NCBI GenBank assembly: GCA_023101885.1
Contig: JALPQD010000076.1
Location: 2,250,397-2,314,396 of the forward strand
Origin: Typhlomys cinereus
Lineage: Eukaryota; Chordata; Mammalia; Rodentia; Platacanthomyidae
Direction of reading: 5' to 3'
DNA: 64,000 bases
In this document: piece by piece, positions 51,590 to 63,605 of the stretch
Layout: each line of letters starts with the position of its first letter
Numbering within the stretch: position 1 is the stretch's first letter
Translations under genes and position numbers: made by a program
The notes under the pieces: generated by a model
Seen by the model: the letters and a program-made list of their open reading frames with translations, nothing else
Told to the model about the DNA's origin: nothing
The model's database searches: none

Positions 51590-51838
51590 CAGAAGGCACT
51601 GTGTATGCCCATGGAGGACCAAAGGTGACTTTGGGAATCACCCTGGATTCCTTCTACCTCCTTTTTGCTTCACTCTGGGATTTACCAGGCTCTGCTCACC
51701 AGGGCCAGAAGTTCAGGCTGCTACCATCACAATCTGCCTGGCATTTTTACATGGGACCTGGGAACCGAACTCAGGAACTTCTGCTTATGAGGCAGAGTCT
51801 TAACCTCTAAACCATCTCCAGCCCTGCAAAGAAGATTT
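51509..51838 (-). mobile_element. Type-B SINE with near-perfect target duplication
   Basis: Flanks tgcaaaaaagattt (51509-51522) and tgcaaagaagattt (51825-51838) differ at one base. The tail is a (TTTA)n run then a GT run (51556-51587). This is the best type-B reference copy here. Confidence 0.88.
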
Positions 51839-52127
51839 TTAGAGTTTAACCTTGAGGAAAGTCATGTGATAATTTCCACAAAACAATAATTAATTCCAAG
51901 GTTGGTGATATGGAAGCATGTAACAAATTTGCCCCCTTCATCTGAGAAAGAAAGTGACTTAGAGTAAGAGAGAAGTGGTCAATAACTTTAGTCCATGCTG
52001 GGAAAAACCCATCTCTCTCTGTTTAGTAGAATAAGCTGGATTTTGTGTCCAGATTGGTGAGAGAGTATATGTGTGTCTGTGTGTGCTGAACCCATCAACA
52101 TGACACAACAAACAAATGTCTAAGTGA

Positions 52128-53053
52128 ATAAAAAAGGAAGAGAAAAGAAGGAAGGAGGGAGGGAAGGAAGAAAGGGAAGGAGAGGAGGGAGGGAAGGAGG
52201 GAAGGGAGGGAGAGAGGAAGGAAGGGAGGAGGGAAGAAGGAAGGAGGAAAGAAGGAAGGAAGGAGGAAAGAAGGAAGGAAGAGGGAGGGAAGGAAGGAGG
52301 GAGGGAGGGAAAGAAGGAGGGAGGGAGGAAGGAAGGAGGAGAGAAAGGAGAAAGAATAAGAAAGGAAGGAAGGAGGGAGGGAGGAAGGAAGGAAGGGAGG
52401 AAGGAGGGAGGGAGGAAGGAAGGAAGGAAGGAAGGAGGGAGGGAGGGAGGAAGGAGGGTAGGAAGGAGGAAAGAATGAAGGAAGGAAGTCGGGAGGGAGG
52501 GAAGAAGGGAGGAAGTAGGAAGGAAGGGAGGAAGGAGGGAGGGAGGGAGAAAGGAAGGGAAGGAGGAGGGAGGGAGGAAAGAAGGAAGGGAAGGAGGAGG
52601 GAGGGAGGAAGGAAGGAGGAAGGGAAGGAGGAGGAGGGAGGAAGGAGGAGGGAAGGAGGAGGGAGGGAGGAAGGAAGGGAAGGAGGAGGAAAGGAGGAGG
52701 GAGGTGCAGGAAGGACAAGGAAAGGAAGGAGGAAGGAAAGAAGGCGGGAGGGAGGAAGGAGGGAGGGAGGGAAGGAAGGGAGGAAGGGAGGGAGCCAACG
52801 AGGGAGGGAGGGAGCAAGGAAAAGGAGGGAGGGGAGTGGAGCCCGGAAGGGATGGGAGGGGAGGGAGGGAGGCAATGAAGGAGCGGAGGAGGGCGAGCAA
52901 GGAAGGGAGAGAGGGAGGGAGCAAGGGAGGGAGGGAGGGAGCAAGGAAGGAGGGAAGAGGGAGGGAGGAGGGAAGGGAGGGAGGGAAGAAGAAGGGAGGG
53001 AGGGAGGAAGGGAGGAAGAAGGGAGGGAGGAAGGAAGAAAGGAAGGAAGGAAG
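52128..53053 (+). repeat. Polypurine tract, GGAA/GGGA-rich, about 925 bp
   Basis: The + strand is almost only G and A. By eye there are about two dozen pyrimidines, mostly at 52700-52950. The long frames on both strands (Ser/Pro/Leu-rich minus; Arg/Glu/Gly/Lys-rich plus) come from the lack of stop codons in such sequence and are not genes. Confidence 0.97.
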
Positions 53054-54179
53054 ATGATCACAGATTGTTATATTGCACAGAGCTGCCCAGTGTTTGAATA
53101 CATTATGAGACCTCTCTCCCACAGCTTTCTTAGTTCTCTACCATGTTACTTGAGTTTATCAGGCTTTCAAAGTCCTGTGTTATGTGACTTAACTTTTGAT
53201 TTCTTAATGCAGAAAAGAAGTAGCTCTTCTAGTTTGGTCTCTTCTCTGGATTAGCTTTTCACATTAATGAGGCATGATGGGTAATAGGAAATCAGAACAC
53301 GAAGCAATTTGTGTGTGGTATCCTCCAGTCTGTGAGTGACATGCAGAATTATCTCAAAACAGAATTCAGACACAGTAATTAGAATTGTACCACCAATTGT
53401 GTTTTCATTGGCCTCCATATGGATAGGGATCCAACACACACTTGCAAAAATAAAACGTTTCTTTAGTTTCTTTCAGGATGTGATTTCTGAGCCTCATGCA
53501 TGTCCGGCTGTAGGCCAGCTTCCGAGGTTGACATTTTAATCCAAAGAGCATTATTAAGTTGTCGAGGCTCTATACCAATCTTTGGGCTGTTTGTTTTATG
53601 GCTTACCATGTATTTTGTACATTTGTTGATTAAATGTAATTAAGGTAGAATTAATTTCTAGACTGTTAGAAGGTGTTCTGATATGAATGCTATTATTCAA
53701 GCAATTAAAGCAATTTTCTTTGCTCAATTCTATTCACTGATTTTATTGTCACTCTTCTAGGGGTTACTCAGATGTAATGGTTCTTTAGGTTATCTCAAAT
53801 AAAAATTATTTCCAAAATCTGAAAGGTTAGAAAATATTTTTCACTCACAGACTTTACCAGGATGAAAATTCTGTAGGTACATATTTTTGACTATATAAAA
53901 AAAATAGTTCACTTAAGCCATTGTAAAGATATGTCTTCAGACTTTGGAGTATTAACTCAAAGTAAGGAAAGAAAATAGTTCTGAGTAATCATTTCTAACT
54001 CAGAAAAATAAACATTTGATCAAACTTTTTAAAATCCATGGCAATTTTGAAGTAGATGACATTTAGAAATGAAAGGACTGTTTTCACTGTAAATTCTTGT
54101 TGCAGCTGGTGCTTTTGATCAACTTATGATTTTTAGAGATACCTGAAGTTTAATTCCTTTCCGACCAAGAGTTATCTGT
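53054..54179. other. Unique AT-rich intron
   Basis: No gene or nameable repeat seen. Confidence 0.5.
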
Positions 54180-54279
54180 TTGTTTTGGTAGCACTAGGGA
54201 TTAAGTCCTGGACTCTGTGTGTGTGTGTGTGTGTGTGTACTAGGCACTCTCTGTACCACTGAACTACCATTCCAGCCCT
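54180..54279 (-). repeat. ID-like SINE carrying an internal GT run
   Basis: On the minus strand: gggctggaatggtagttcag tggtacagagagtgcctagt, then (CA)n, then gagtccaggacttaatccct. The CA run replaces part of the tRNA-like body. Confidence 0.6.
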
Positions 54280-55655
54280 AAAAGATACATATTGTCACAA
54301 TAACCCTTTGGGGTGGAAAGTGGAAAAATAACTTAATTTGTCAACTTCATCATTTATTTCTTGAACCTTTAAAATAATTTGGTGGGGCAAGATAAGGTAT
54401 ACTTGACAATGATATTGACAAATAGCATAGGATCAAAAATGTAATAGGTTCTTCTAAGAGTTGAAAAAATAGGTGTCATGAGCAAACCAAATGAAAAGGT
54501 ATATTGACCATGGGGTGTATCACACAGTGGGACTTGATGTGCAATAGCATGCTTTGCAGTTGGGGACGGTCTCTTAGGAAGGTTTTGCTTGCTTGTTTGT
54601 AAAAGCACTTCATCATCTTTTTCAGTTAGTGGATCACTTTGCAGAAGCATGACTGACAAAGCCCAAGTCCCCTTAGGCTGCCCATCACTGGGGTTTCTGT
54701 ACAGAAGCTCCAGGCAGATGGGCCGAGAGAGGCAGGAAAGATCCTTCCTCTTGAGAGCAGTCTAGGAATATCGGTAACAGGGCCTCCAAGCTCCCATCTG
54801 TCCACTCAGCTGCTTTCAACACGAGGACACCTGTGTGAGATGCCATGAGCGCTCACAGACACGTCACTTCTCAAGATGTTCCCTGTAGGAGCCCCCCCCC
54901 TGCATTCAGGAATGATTAATTCAGTGCTGCATGTCATTCCCGACAATACCACTTGCCAAACAAAACAGGGCAATACGAGGCCAAACTGAAGCCCAAAACT
55001 CAGCAGCAGAAGCTCATGATATCTGGCATTTTTCCTACTAGAAAAACAAACGAGGCACAGAAAAGTCAAGGACAGAGCTTAATTAAACATGTGGAAATGG
55101 GTCATGAATATTTATGCCTCAAGTCCTGCCTTGTGATGGTATTTGTCCTGAAAGTGCCTTTTCCTTCTTTTCCTATGAAGTAGTCTAGAATGTTACATTA
55201 ACACAGGAAAGTGTCACGTTAACTTTCATTATGAGAAAACTTCCTTTCCCTTCACTGGGCTGACACCTTACTGACTAAAAGGACATCGGGGAGTTCTTAA
55301 CATTAACTGATCCCAGAGAAAATTATGCTTCCATGTTTCTGTATATCCATGTGATGCTGTCCCTCATTTATCATTTCTTGAGTTCCCGAAGTACTCCCCT
55401 TTCCTGATTGCTCCAGTGACCTTGTGAAGCTTTGGGTACACTCCATCCTGGAAGCTCTCTAGGCTTCCGGCTTCACCAGCACCCCCAGGAGGGCACTTAC
55501 CCATGCAGAGGGGTGCCCCCCACTCTCTTCTGACTCAAGCTGCTCTGAACCAGGCTTTTCTTGTTTAACTTTAGAGAGGGGACAGCAAGTTTAGTTCCTG
55601 TTTCCCCAAATTCTTCACGGTCCATTTTCCTGTCGCCTCCGTGGCCCGCGTGTGT
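54280..55655. other. Unique intron
   Basis: No gene or nameable repeat seen. Confidence 0.5.
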
Positions 55656-56064
55656 TAGTTTCCTTCTCAGATTGCTGAATGAACACAGGACCCAAAGAAG
55701 GATTTATTCTTGCTGATGATTCTTGGTTACACATCGTAGCCCCCCAGCTTGGCAGAAGGGTTCACACCGACTTCAGGAGCTGAGGGATGTGGCCGCCTCC
55801 TGTCCTCAGGAATTGCTTGAGAGAGAGACATGCATTCCCACTTGCCAGAGTGTCTATATGCCAGTTATGCTAAAGTTCTGAGCCAGCTCTTTACCTTACC
55901 AGTTGCCCAGGCAATGACCTTATCGCCATGGGCTGCGTCTTCCCACATCTATTAGATAGTTCCCACAGACTCTCATTGAGTTTGCCTTAACTACTATTTC
56001 TTCGCAAATGTGCCTCAAGGCTCAGTCGTCAGATTGATACCTGTATCTAACTGACACACCCTCT
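55656..56064 (-). mobile_element. LTR-X copy 5, diverged
   Basis: Shares the order of LTR-X blocks: aggatttattcttgctgatg attcttggttaca, cttggcagaagggttcacac, cccacttgccagagtgtcta, aatgtgcctcaaggctcagt. Same orientation as copies 1-4. Confidence 0.6.
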
Positions 56065-56960
56065 TTGCTGGATGAGATGAGGGAGCTACACGGAGAGCTT
56101 GTGCCAGTTCTCGGCTCGGTAGAGCAGAGCCTTACAGGGCACCAGAGGTAGAGTTGGTTTCTGATGTTTCTTGTTTGTCAGTTGTTTGAATATTGCCAGG
56201 ATTTCTGGAGATGAACCTCCAGTCATTGGTTCCCTGACAGACCTGAAAATGAGAGGGAAGAAGACAGACAGATAGACAGACAGACAGACATGCAGACACC
56301 TCTACCCCCAACTGCCTGTCAGATTCTTGACACCTGGGTCATCCAAGAAACACAAAGCAAGCATTTATTCTCCTTCTAAGCAAGTATTCATACTGGTGTC
56401 TTTCACCACTTGGACACACCAGTCATTAAAGACCAAAGTAAACACAGCAGCGTGAAGATAATCCTTGTACAAATATACAAGTACCAGGTTAAAACTGCCG
56501 GCCAGCCCTTTGTGCATTCTTGCTTACTTTATTTTTTTTAAGGGATGGATGTTATTTGAAGATGTTAGCATTTGAGAAATTAAAGAGCCTCGTGTTATAA
56601 AATATTTCTCTTTTTTGCAGATACTCAAACCTTAAGTTTTTGTTTTCTCCTTATGAATCATGATGAATACTTACTAAACATGTTTCCTGAAATGGAACCC
56701 AACAACACTAATAGAATAAAGTTTTTTTAACCTAGAAACATGATAATATGAGAATACATTTTAGTTCAGTGTGTTTCTAAATCCTGATGCTTCATATCAG
56801 GATGTGAATCTTGAATTGTCAATTCTGGGATAAATATAACTGAAATGGATACCATCATTTTTGAAAGGGAACTGTAAATAGTGGATAATAATTTCTTTTT
56901 AATTGATAAAATTTTTGCATTTTGCAGGGTTTGGTATATCATTACCTTATTCGTATATGG
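56065..56960. other. Unique intron with a short GACA tract
   Basis: A (GACA)n tract lies at 56262-56290. Nothing else recognised. Confidence 0.5.
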
Positions 56961-56974
56961 ATAATTGCTATTTC

Positions 56975-57037
56975 CATCTCGGACTCTCAAGTGCTAAGGT
57001 TACAGCTGTGAACCTCCATACCTGGCTTTTTATTTTT
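56975..57037 (-). repeat. B1 fragment
   Basis: Reverse B1: tctcaagtgctaaggttaca gctgtgaacctccatacctg gc. Confidence 0.55.
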
Positions 57038-57944
57038 TCTTTTTGATCATAGGCATTCTAACTAGGGTGAGGTGATTTCTCATTTTAGGCTTCGTTAATA
57101 TACTTTAATGATATTTAGGGCCCAAGTTTCGATCTTATAAAACTGTACTTGGATATTAGTCAGGCAGCTGTGAAACATAACTGCTAAAGCACAGAAAATG
57201 CTGACATCCACTGGGTGGGATCAGTCCAAGCTTTGAAAACATTTATTTATCACAGCAAAGTTAAAGACATGAGGAGAGGCCTACCTTTGTTGCATTTATG
57301 CTCTATGGTTTTTAGGACGATTCTGTCTGTGGCACCTGACTGACATCTCTACATTTCAGTTTTAGTTTGTCTCAAGCTAAAGACTTCTTTGGCCAAATGT
57401 AGCACATATTTAGATCATGCCGTGAAATCTTTTAAGCACCTTGTAGGCCTTCTTGACCTGTCCTTCCCTGTCAACTATCCAACTTTTTTTTTAAATGGCT
57501 CCATGTCAGTGTGGGTGGACAAGCATCATGCTGCTTCCAGCCATCTCCAGACCTGCTCAGGCCAAGAGAGGAAGCACCTGATGATAAAGGCTGTGACTAA
57601 GTACAGGCAGCTCAGTGTCTCCCCGTCACATGGCTCAGTCTGCTGGGGCACCAGTCTCACATATGACCAGAGGCAACACAGCTCAAAGTGTGGTGATGAA
57701 GGGAGCCGGTTAGCTCCAGGTAAGGGCTTCTGATGATATAGCAATGTTCACCCTCACCTGGTCATTGAGTCCTGTCCCCCTGCAAAACTGGGCACTTCCC
57801 ACCTCTGAGCATCTGTTAGATTGTGAAGAACCTAGTAAACTCATATGCCTATGTTAGAAGACGAAGGTGTGAAAGAGCAATTGTATTTTCCACAAGGTCC
57901 TCTCACTGTTGTTGAATGGTTCAGCATCTGAACACAGACATTTT
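57038..57944. other. Unique intron
   Basis: No gene recognised. A 114-codon + frame (57389-57733) has no known motif. Confidence 0.5.
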
Positions 57945-58320
57945 GTACAGTTTGGAATTTAAATGTCCCCAAAGACCAATACATTGAAGACTTGATTACC
58001 AACCTGTCACACTACTAGGAGGACATGGCATCTTTAGGAGATGGGGGCCAGTGGAGGAAGTTAGATCACTGGGGTCCTGCATGCCCTAAGAGGGATGCAG
58101 GCCCCTCCATTTTCTGTGCTCCTAGGCTGCCATGAGATGATTAAGCCTCTCTATCTCGTGTTCTCCCATAATGTACTGTTTTGTCTCAGGCACAACACAG
58201 TGGTGTCAAGTTACCAAGGACTGAAAGCTCTGAAACTGTGAGCCAAAATAAATCTCTCCTTATAAGCTCATTGTCTCAGGCATCTTGTCACAGCAACGAG
58301 GAGTTGGCTAACCCAGAGTC
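57945..58320 (+). mobile_element. MaLR-type LTR
   Basis: ttggaatttaaatgtcccca, catctttaggagatggggg, gctctgaaactgtgagccaa aataaatctctcc with AATAAA, and catcttgtcacagcaacgag fit a MaLR LTR in + orientation. Confidence 0.7.
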
Positions 58321-58699
58321 TCAGTTCAGGGTCTGGGTTGAAGGACTTTATTCTAAGGAAAATGGGGAGGAACTGAAAAGGTTTTGGAGTAGATTAACAG
58401 AACTCTCCTATGTAGGAAAAGGCAACAACAAGAAGGTCCAGTTACAATATATATGATCAGAGGCCCTTGTCATACTTCAGTTTCACAATGGCAAGGCCTC
58501 AACTAGGATACAGCCTAGTGCTCTGGCCTGTAATATTTGGGGGAAAAAAGTTGGTGCAAATTTCCATGTTCTCTAGAAAGTGCTGTGATCCATGTTCACA
58601 GTTAGAGGAATTAGAATCAGTAAGTATTAAGGACTGACTGAATATAGGTAGGGTTTGAAGAACTTGAGGGCATATTTTATTCTAGATATTTTGACCTGC

Positions 58700-59170
58700 C
58701 TTTCTTTCTTTTAATTTTTTTTTAATTCTTGGACCACTTCATACACAAATACAATGAATTTGTATCATTTTCACCCCTTATTGCCAACCACATTGCCCTC
58801 ATTGGACCATTACAAACCTTCTTCCCAACAAGTCTCCCTTCTCCATTCATGTCTTTTTGCACACGCGGCTCACTGAGAGCATTAGTTGGAACTACTGAAG
58901 AAAATAAGTCCACTGCATTCACCTTCAGTAGTCTCTCAGGGAGATGAGGCATTTCTTGACATCTTTCCCCCTTCTATGGTACAGTGTTAATGGATGAAAT
59001 CTTGTGTTGTCGAAGTAGACACAACTGCAATATGTTCATAAACTCAGCAGCCCTATCATGTCTAGAAGACACTATCTGGTCCACCACATACTCAGGCACT
59101 TACATTCTTACCACTCCCTCTTCCATGATGTCCACTGAGCCTTGGGATGGGGAGTGACTTAAAAGTCCTG
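58700..59170 (-). mobile_element. L1 3' end, diverged
   Basis: T-rich start, then ccactccctcttccatgatg tccactgagccttgggatgg ggag, the same landmarks as the 4.6 and 40.7 kb copies. Confidence 0.6.
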
Positions 59171-59377
59171 TTTAGAGTGGAACACTGGACTAGGGGCACA
59201 TTAAAGATTGGTCTGACCCAGGTGTGTCAGAGGAGACCTTGGAGGAAGAATCTATTCCCAATATTGTTACCTAATCACCAGCAGCTTATGGGTATTTACT
59301 ATTGGAGTGGGAGGATCATCGAGTCAGCGTTTTCTAACGCACAGTCCTGCAATCTGTCTGTAACCATGTAACATGCC

Positions 59378-59429
<52 letters not shown>
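59378..59429. repeat. ATCT tetranucleotide microsatellite
   Basis: Thirteen uninterrupted ATCT units. Confidence 0.97.
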
Positions 59430-59430
<1 letters not shown>

Positions 59431-59512
59431 ATTACTGGCTCTTAAAAAGTGCCTCTTTTTGTTCAGCCACCTTAGCATGTGCTACTTGCTGAAAAGGAGA
59501 AAAGAAGGACTT

Positions 59513-59831
59513 AAGAATACAGTCTCAGGGCTGGAGAGGTGGCTCAGGGGTTAAGCCTCTGCCTTGCAGGCGGAAGGTCCTGAGTTCGGATCCTAGACCC
59601 CACGTATAGACGCCTGGCAGAAGCGGGGGTGACCTGCGTTTCTGGTCCTGGTAGGGCGGAGCCTGTGAATCCTGGGGCAGAGTAAACAAGGAGGAGGTAG
59701 AGGCGTCCATGGTGGTTCCCGAATTTGTCCGTGGTTCTACACACACACACATACTTACACGCACACACACGTATACACGCACAATTGAATAAATAATAAA
59801 GAAAAAAAGAAAAAAAAAAGAATACAGTCTC
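59513..59831 (+). mobile_element. Type-A SINE with target duplication, best full copy
   Basis: Direct repeat aagaatacagtctc at 59513-59526 and 59818-59831. A box tggctcagggg (59540-59550) and B box agttcggatcc (59583-59593) are intact. Body, CA tract and tail cacaattgaataaataataa are complete. Confidence 0.92.
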
Positions 59832-61265
59832 GTGCCTGGACCAGCTTGCTTTGCTTCAGCCATATACTTATGAGATCCCTGCCGGTAGGCTTAAGAACCA
59901 GGAGAGTGCAAACAGTCCCCCATTAGAACAGGATTCTTCTGTTCATCTCTTGATTTGTGCAGAACTCATGAGGGTCTTCATCTTCAAGGTTCAGTGATAG
60001 TCTACATCAGTTTTTCTAAGATCCTTGGAGTTGAGGGGACAACCATTGTGGGAAGTCTTTCCTTGTAGGTGCACATTCAGGTCAGGGGTAGTAAAAGATG
60101 GACTCTCACCCAACTTCTCTCTGAGAAGGTGACATACAGGCAAGGTCCTGGGTGAGGCTAGACTTTAAGCATTCTTGCTGAGAAATAAGCCACTAAAGGC
60201 AAAGCTGGTCCGTCCTATGAGTTTAATGAATAATTTTGCAGCTAATTAATTCATGGGACTGATATACAAGGCCTTGATTCTACTCCTATGGGACAGAAGA
60301 CTCATGGCAGTGGAAGCAAGCCCAGTACCAAGCTTAGATTTCCATATTGCTTGAATTGCCAGTGAAAGTTCTCACTGTCTTTATTTATTTTTTACCAGTT
60401 TAAGTTGCCATAATGAATATGAGTTTGTGCATGTAAAAGGGTTGGAGAGGGAGACTGCGTGAGCAGGAGATAAAACCTTGCAAGTACTTCTCTGTAAAAC
60501 TTAACCTGGGAATTTTTAGTGTATAAAACCATCAACTCCAACAAAGATAAGTTGATTTGTTTGCTAAAAGTAAAAATAAGAAATATACTTGTGACACTAA
60601 AAAGCTAGCCCCTTCAATCCACCTCCATTAAAACTCTCTTAAGATTAACTTGATTTATTTTGTCTTGGGGTAAGTTTAACAATTTAATCCTGCAAAATAT
60701 AGATGGTACTGGTCGTATAGACTCCCCTTTATTCTAAAGATGATGTATATTTCCCTTTTATAAAATTCCTGGCTGTGCTTGACCAGTCTGTATTTCAGTT
60801 TTGATGTATGTTTAAAAGATCAGGAATTGCTGCTTCTGATTCTGATGGGGAACAGAAGCATTTTTATAATTCTCTGTAATAAATTTCATCATTCTTTTTG
60901 AGTTTGTCAATTCTGAAAGGATTACAAGGCAATTATTGGCTTAGGCATTTTCACTTACATACATTCCATTTTCAAATTCACTTTGTTGTTTATGAAAAAG
61001 GAATTGGGTTAAGAACAAATTTAGACCAGCCCACCTTTCCAAACCACAAAGTCATTCAGCATTTTCGGCACTATGATTTTCCTTGACATCTGTCTGATGA
61101 CTGTAGAATGAACACTGTGGCTACGTTTGACCAAGATGTGCCTGAGGAACACCATGCATTGGGTCCTGGGGATGTAGTGGTGGCTGTGGATACAAGATAC
61201 ATGTGGCCTCTACTTCAATGAAGACTACAGTGTGAAGCAAATTGGCACAAGAATTACATAGATTA
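59832..61265. other. Unique intron
   Basis: No gene or nameable repeat seen. Confidence 0.5.
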
Positions 61266-61350
61266 GGGGGCAAAGATATAGTCAGTGGTTGAATGCTTGC
61301 CTGGCATGTACAGAACACGGAGCTTTTCCCTAGCAATGAACAGAACTTAC
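61266..61350 (+). repeat. ID-like SINE
   Basis: ggggcaaagatatagtcagt ggttgaatgcttgcctggca tgtacagaac, then ttccctagcaatgaac, the ID order without a clear A tail. Confidence 0.6.
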
Positions 61351-61569
61351 AAAGATTGTACAATTATCGATCTGGTATTTAGCTCTTCCGTGTCGGTGAG
61401 TAGATGCCTTCATTTTGGAATGCATTAAGTCCATGTATTTGATAACCAGTCCAATGCTAATGGATAATGTGTTGGGTTTTCGTTCTCTTCTCGGATAATG
61501 AGGTTTTTCCTGCCACAGAGTTTAGTGTTAACTGAAGCTGTCTGCTTCTGCTGAGAAACGTAGTGAGCT

Positions 61570-61640
61570 TAAGGTGATCGGCAGATAGATAAGTAAATTT
61601 GGGGCCAGCCTGTTCTCCATGAGACCCTGTCTTTTTTGCA
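61570..61640 (+). repeat. B1 fragment
   Basis: aggtgatcggcagatagata and ggccagcctgttctccatga gaccctgtct match the B1 right half. Confidence 0.55.
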
Positions 61641-61864
61641 GAGTCTGATGGTGTGGGCTACTTCTAACTTTCCTCTGCATAGTCACCCCCAGCTCCTCCT
61701 CCTCCATTCCTCAGCCTCACCTACCTGATTCCTGGCCAGTACCCTCCAGATCCCCACAGGACTAAGAGGTTTGGGGTGAGTTTCTGTCCATTCCCCTTTC
61801 AAAAGGGGTCCCCTGGGGGACCTTCTGCCAGTCCTGCTCTTCTTGGTTTATGTTGCAGGAAAGC

Positions 61865-62026
61865 CTCTCCCCTTGTGACGGTTTCTCCCTTCCTGAGAAC
61901 TTCTCTCCGCACAGGAGCCTTTCACTGCCCCACAGCTTCTCCCTGTGTGACAGGTTCTCCTTGCCTCATGGCCTCTCCCTTCCTAATTGCCTCTCCCTGC
62001 CTGATATTCTGTCTCCCTGTCCTGGC
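61865..62026 (+). repeat. 18-bp minisatellite, nine units
   Basis: Nine consecutive 18-bp units begin CTC/TTC TC. Because 18 is a multiple of three, one frame (61850-62038) reads as repeated hexapeptides such as FSLPHG, LSLPNC, LSLPDI. I read it as non-coding. Confidence 0.8.
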
Positions 62027-62920
62027 GCGTCTTCCTGACAGCCTGTCGTAGCCTGAGAGTGCCTCTTCCTGCTGGATACACTGAGCTTTCGTCTAATTAC
62101 CGATACCCTTTCTTCACTAAAGAGGTTAGATTTCAACTGGACAGGTTTTTTAAAATCTTCTTTGTCCTCTGTTCCATCCTCAGCAACTGAAATGACATCA
62201 GACTCATAGCAATCATTCAGTAAATATTTTTATATGAATTGGCGGTGCGTATCCTATTCCAACCTTGATTTTACTGGCTGATCTGACTTCCGTCTCTTGA
62301 GTATTGTTGAAGTTGTAAGAACAGCCATGATTGTCACATTGGCAATGAAATTATGAATGGTGTCAGAGTCAACCTCAGTCTTTATTATTTTTCCTGTTCA
62401 GGGTTCCTGCTCAGCTGTCCTCATCTTCATATGATAGGCTGTTTCCACATAGGAAATTGACAACCCACAGTAGGTAAAGGAAAAGCCCTTTGGGGAGTCT
62501 GAGAGTCTTTGTGTCTGAATTCATATGTCACTCTGAGTGTTCACATCCCCTTGCAGATACAGAAATAGAAAACAAAACACGGATGCTAATTTTGGAGTAA
62601 TACTTGCTTTGAAATGTAAGCTCCTTGCTCTTTCTTGGTCTCATACCCCTTATTAAGAGGCAATGGGCTTCGTTTGTAGCTTTTACTATGAAGTTATTCT
62701 GGGAGACATTTGTGAATAAGTCAATTCATTTGCTTCATAAAGCAGCCACTATGTAGATGCATGGTGTTGGGGACCACTAGTTGGGGATGATCTGAAAAAG
62801 CTGGAACTGGGATCCTGGTCTTTAAGTTTGGGTGGAATTTAGACCTGATTGTTAGCAAGCACAGTGTGAAATCTTTGAGATGTCCTGAGCACAGAACAAC
62901 ATAGTCAACTGTGTATTTTT
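62027..62920. other. Unique intron
   Basis: Possible old MIR/L2 tail near 62190-62240 (catagcaatcattcagtaaa). Nothing else recognised. Confidence 0.45.
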
Positions 62921-62921
62921 A

Positions 62922-63545
62922 ATAACAGGCTTATTGAAGTATACTTCGTATACTTCTCATATTACTTGAGGTATACAGTAACTGTGTTTATTGACTTGTG
63001 CCGCTGTGGATGCAGTTCATTTTAGAACATTTAGAACACCCTCAAAAAAAAAAAAAAACTCTACCCATTTGTCATGCCAGATTCTCCTCCCTGTATCTGC
63101 TCAGCTCTAGACAGCTACCAATATCCTTTGTCTATATAGATTTACCTATTCTGGGCATTTCATACAACCGGAATGACATATACTGGCCAACTTCTTCATT
63201 CAGTGTATGACTTTCAGGGATCATCCATGTCATATTTCGTTTTTATTGACTAAAAGTATTCCAGTTTGTCTAGGTATATGACAGATTGTTTATCCACTCA
63301 CCAGAGGACGAATGTCCAGGTTGTTTCCATTGGGCAGTAGTGAATAGTGCCTCCTTCCTCCATGCACGTGCACATGTAGTGTTTGTGTGGAGCGGTGTTT
63401 ACGCTTCTGGCTGTATCCAGAACTGGAATTGCTGAATCATATGGGCACTTGGTACTTAAACATTTGAGAAGCTGCCAAACTGTTTTTTAAGTGGACTTAC
63501 CTACTCACCAGTAATCCAGGAGGGTTCCATGTTCACAGGTTCTTA
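62922..63545 (-). mobile_element. Ancient L1M 3' fragment
   Basis: Reverse L1M order: aggcttattgaagtatactt, tagatttacctattctgggc atttcatac, ttgtttatccactcacc, gaattgctgaatcatatggg, agaagctgccaaactgtttt. About 600 bp. Confidence 0.85.
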
Positions 63546-63605
63546 CCCAAACTTCCTATGTTCCTAGTGGGTAGAAAGTAATGTCTTGTTGGTTCTTGTA
63601 ATAGT

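Noticed and set aside
51959..53254. Open frames of 240-387 codons on both strands
   Set aside because: They arise because GGA/GAA/AGG-type sequence has almost no stop codons. Composition is pure low-complexity and both strands are open at once.
59540..59600. tRNA-like A and B boxes as functional tRNA genes
   Set aside because: They are the heads of SINEs with CA and A-rich tails and target duplications, not folded tRNA genes.
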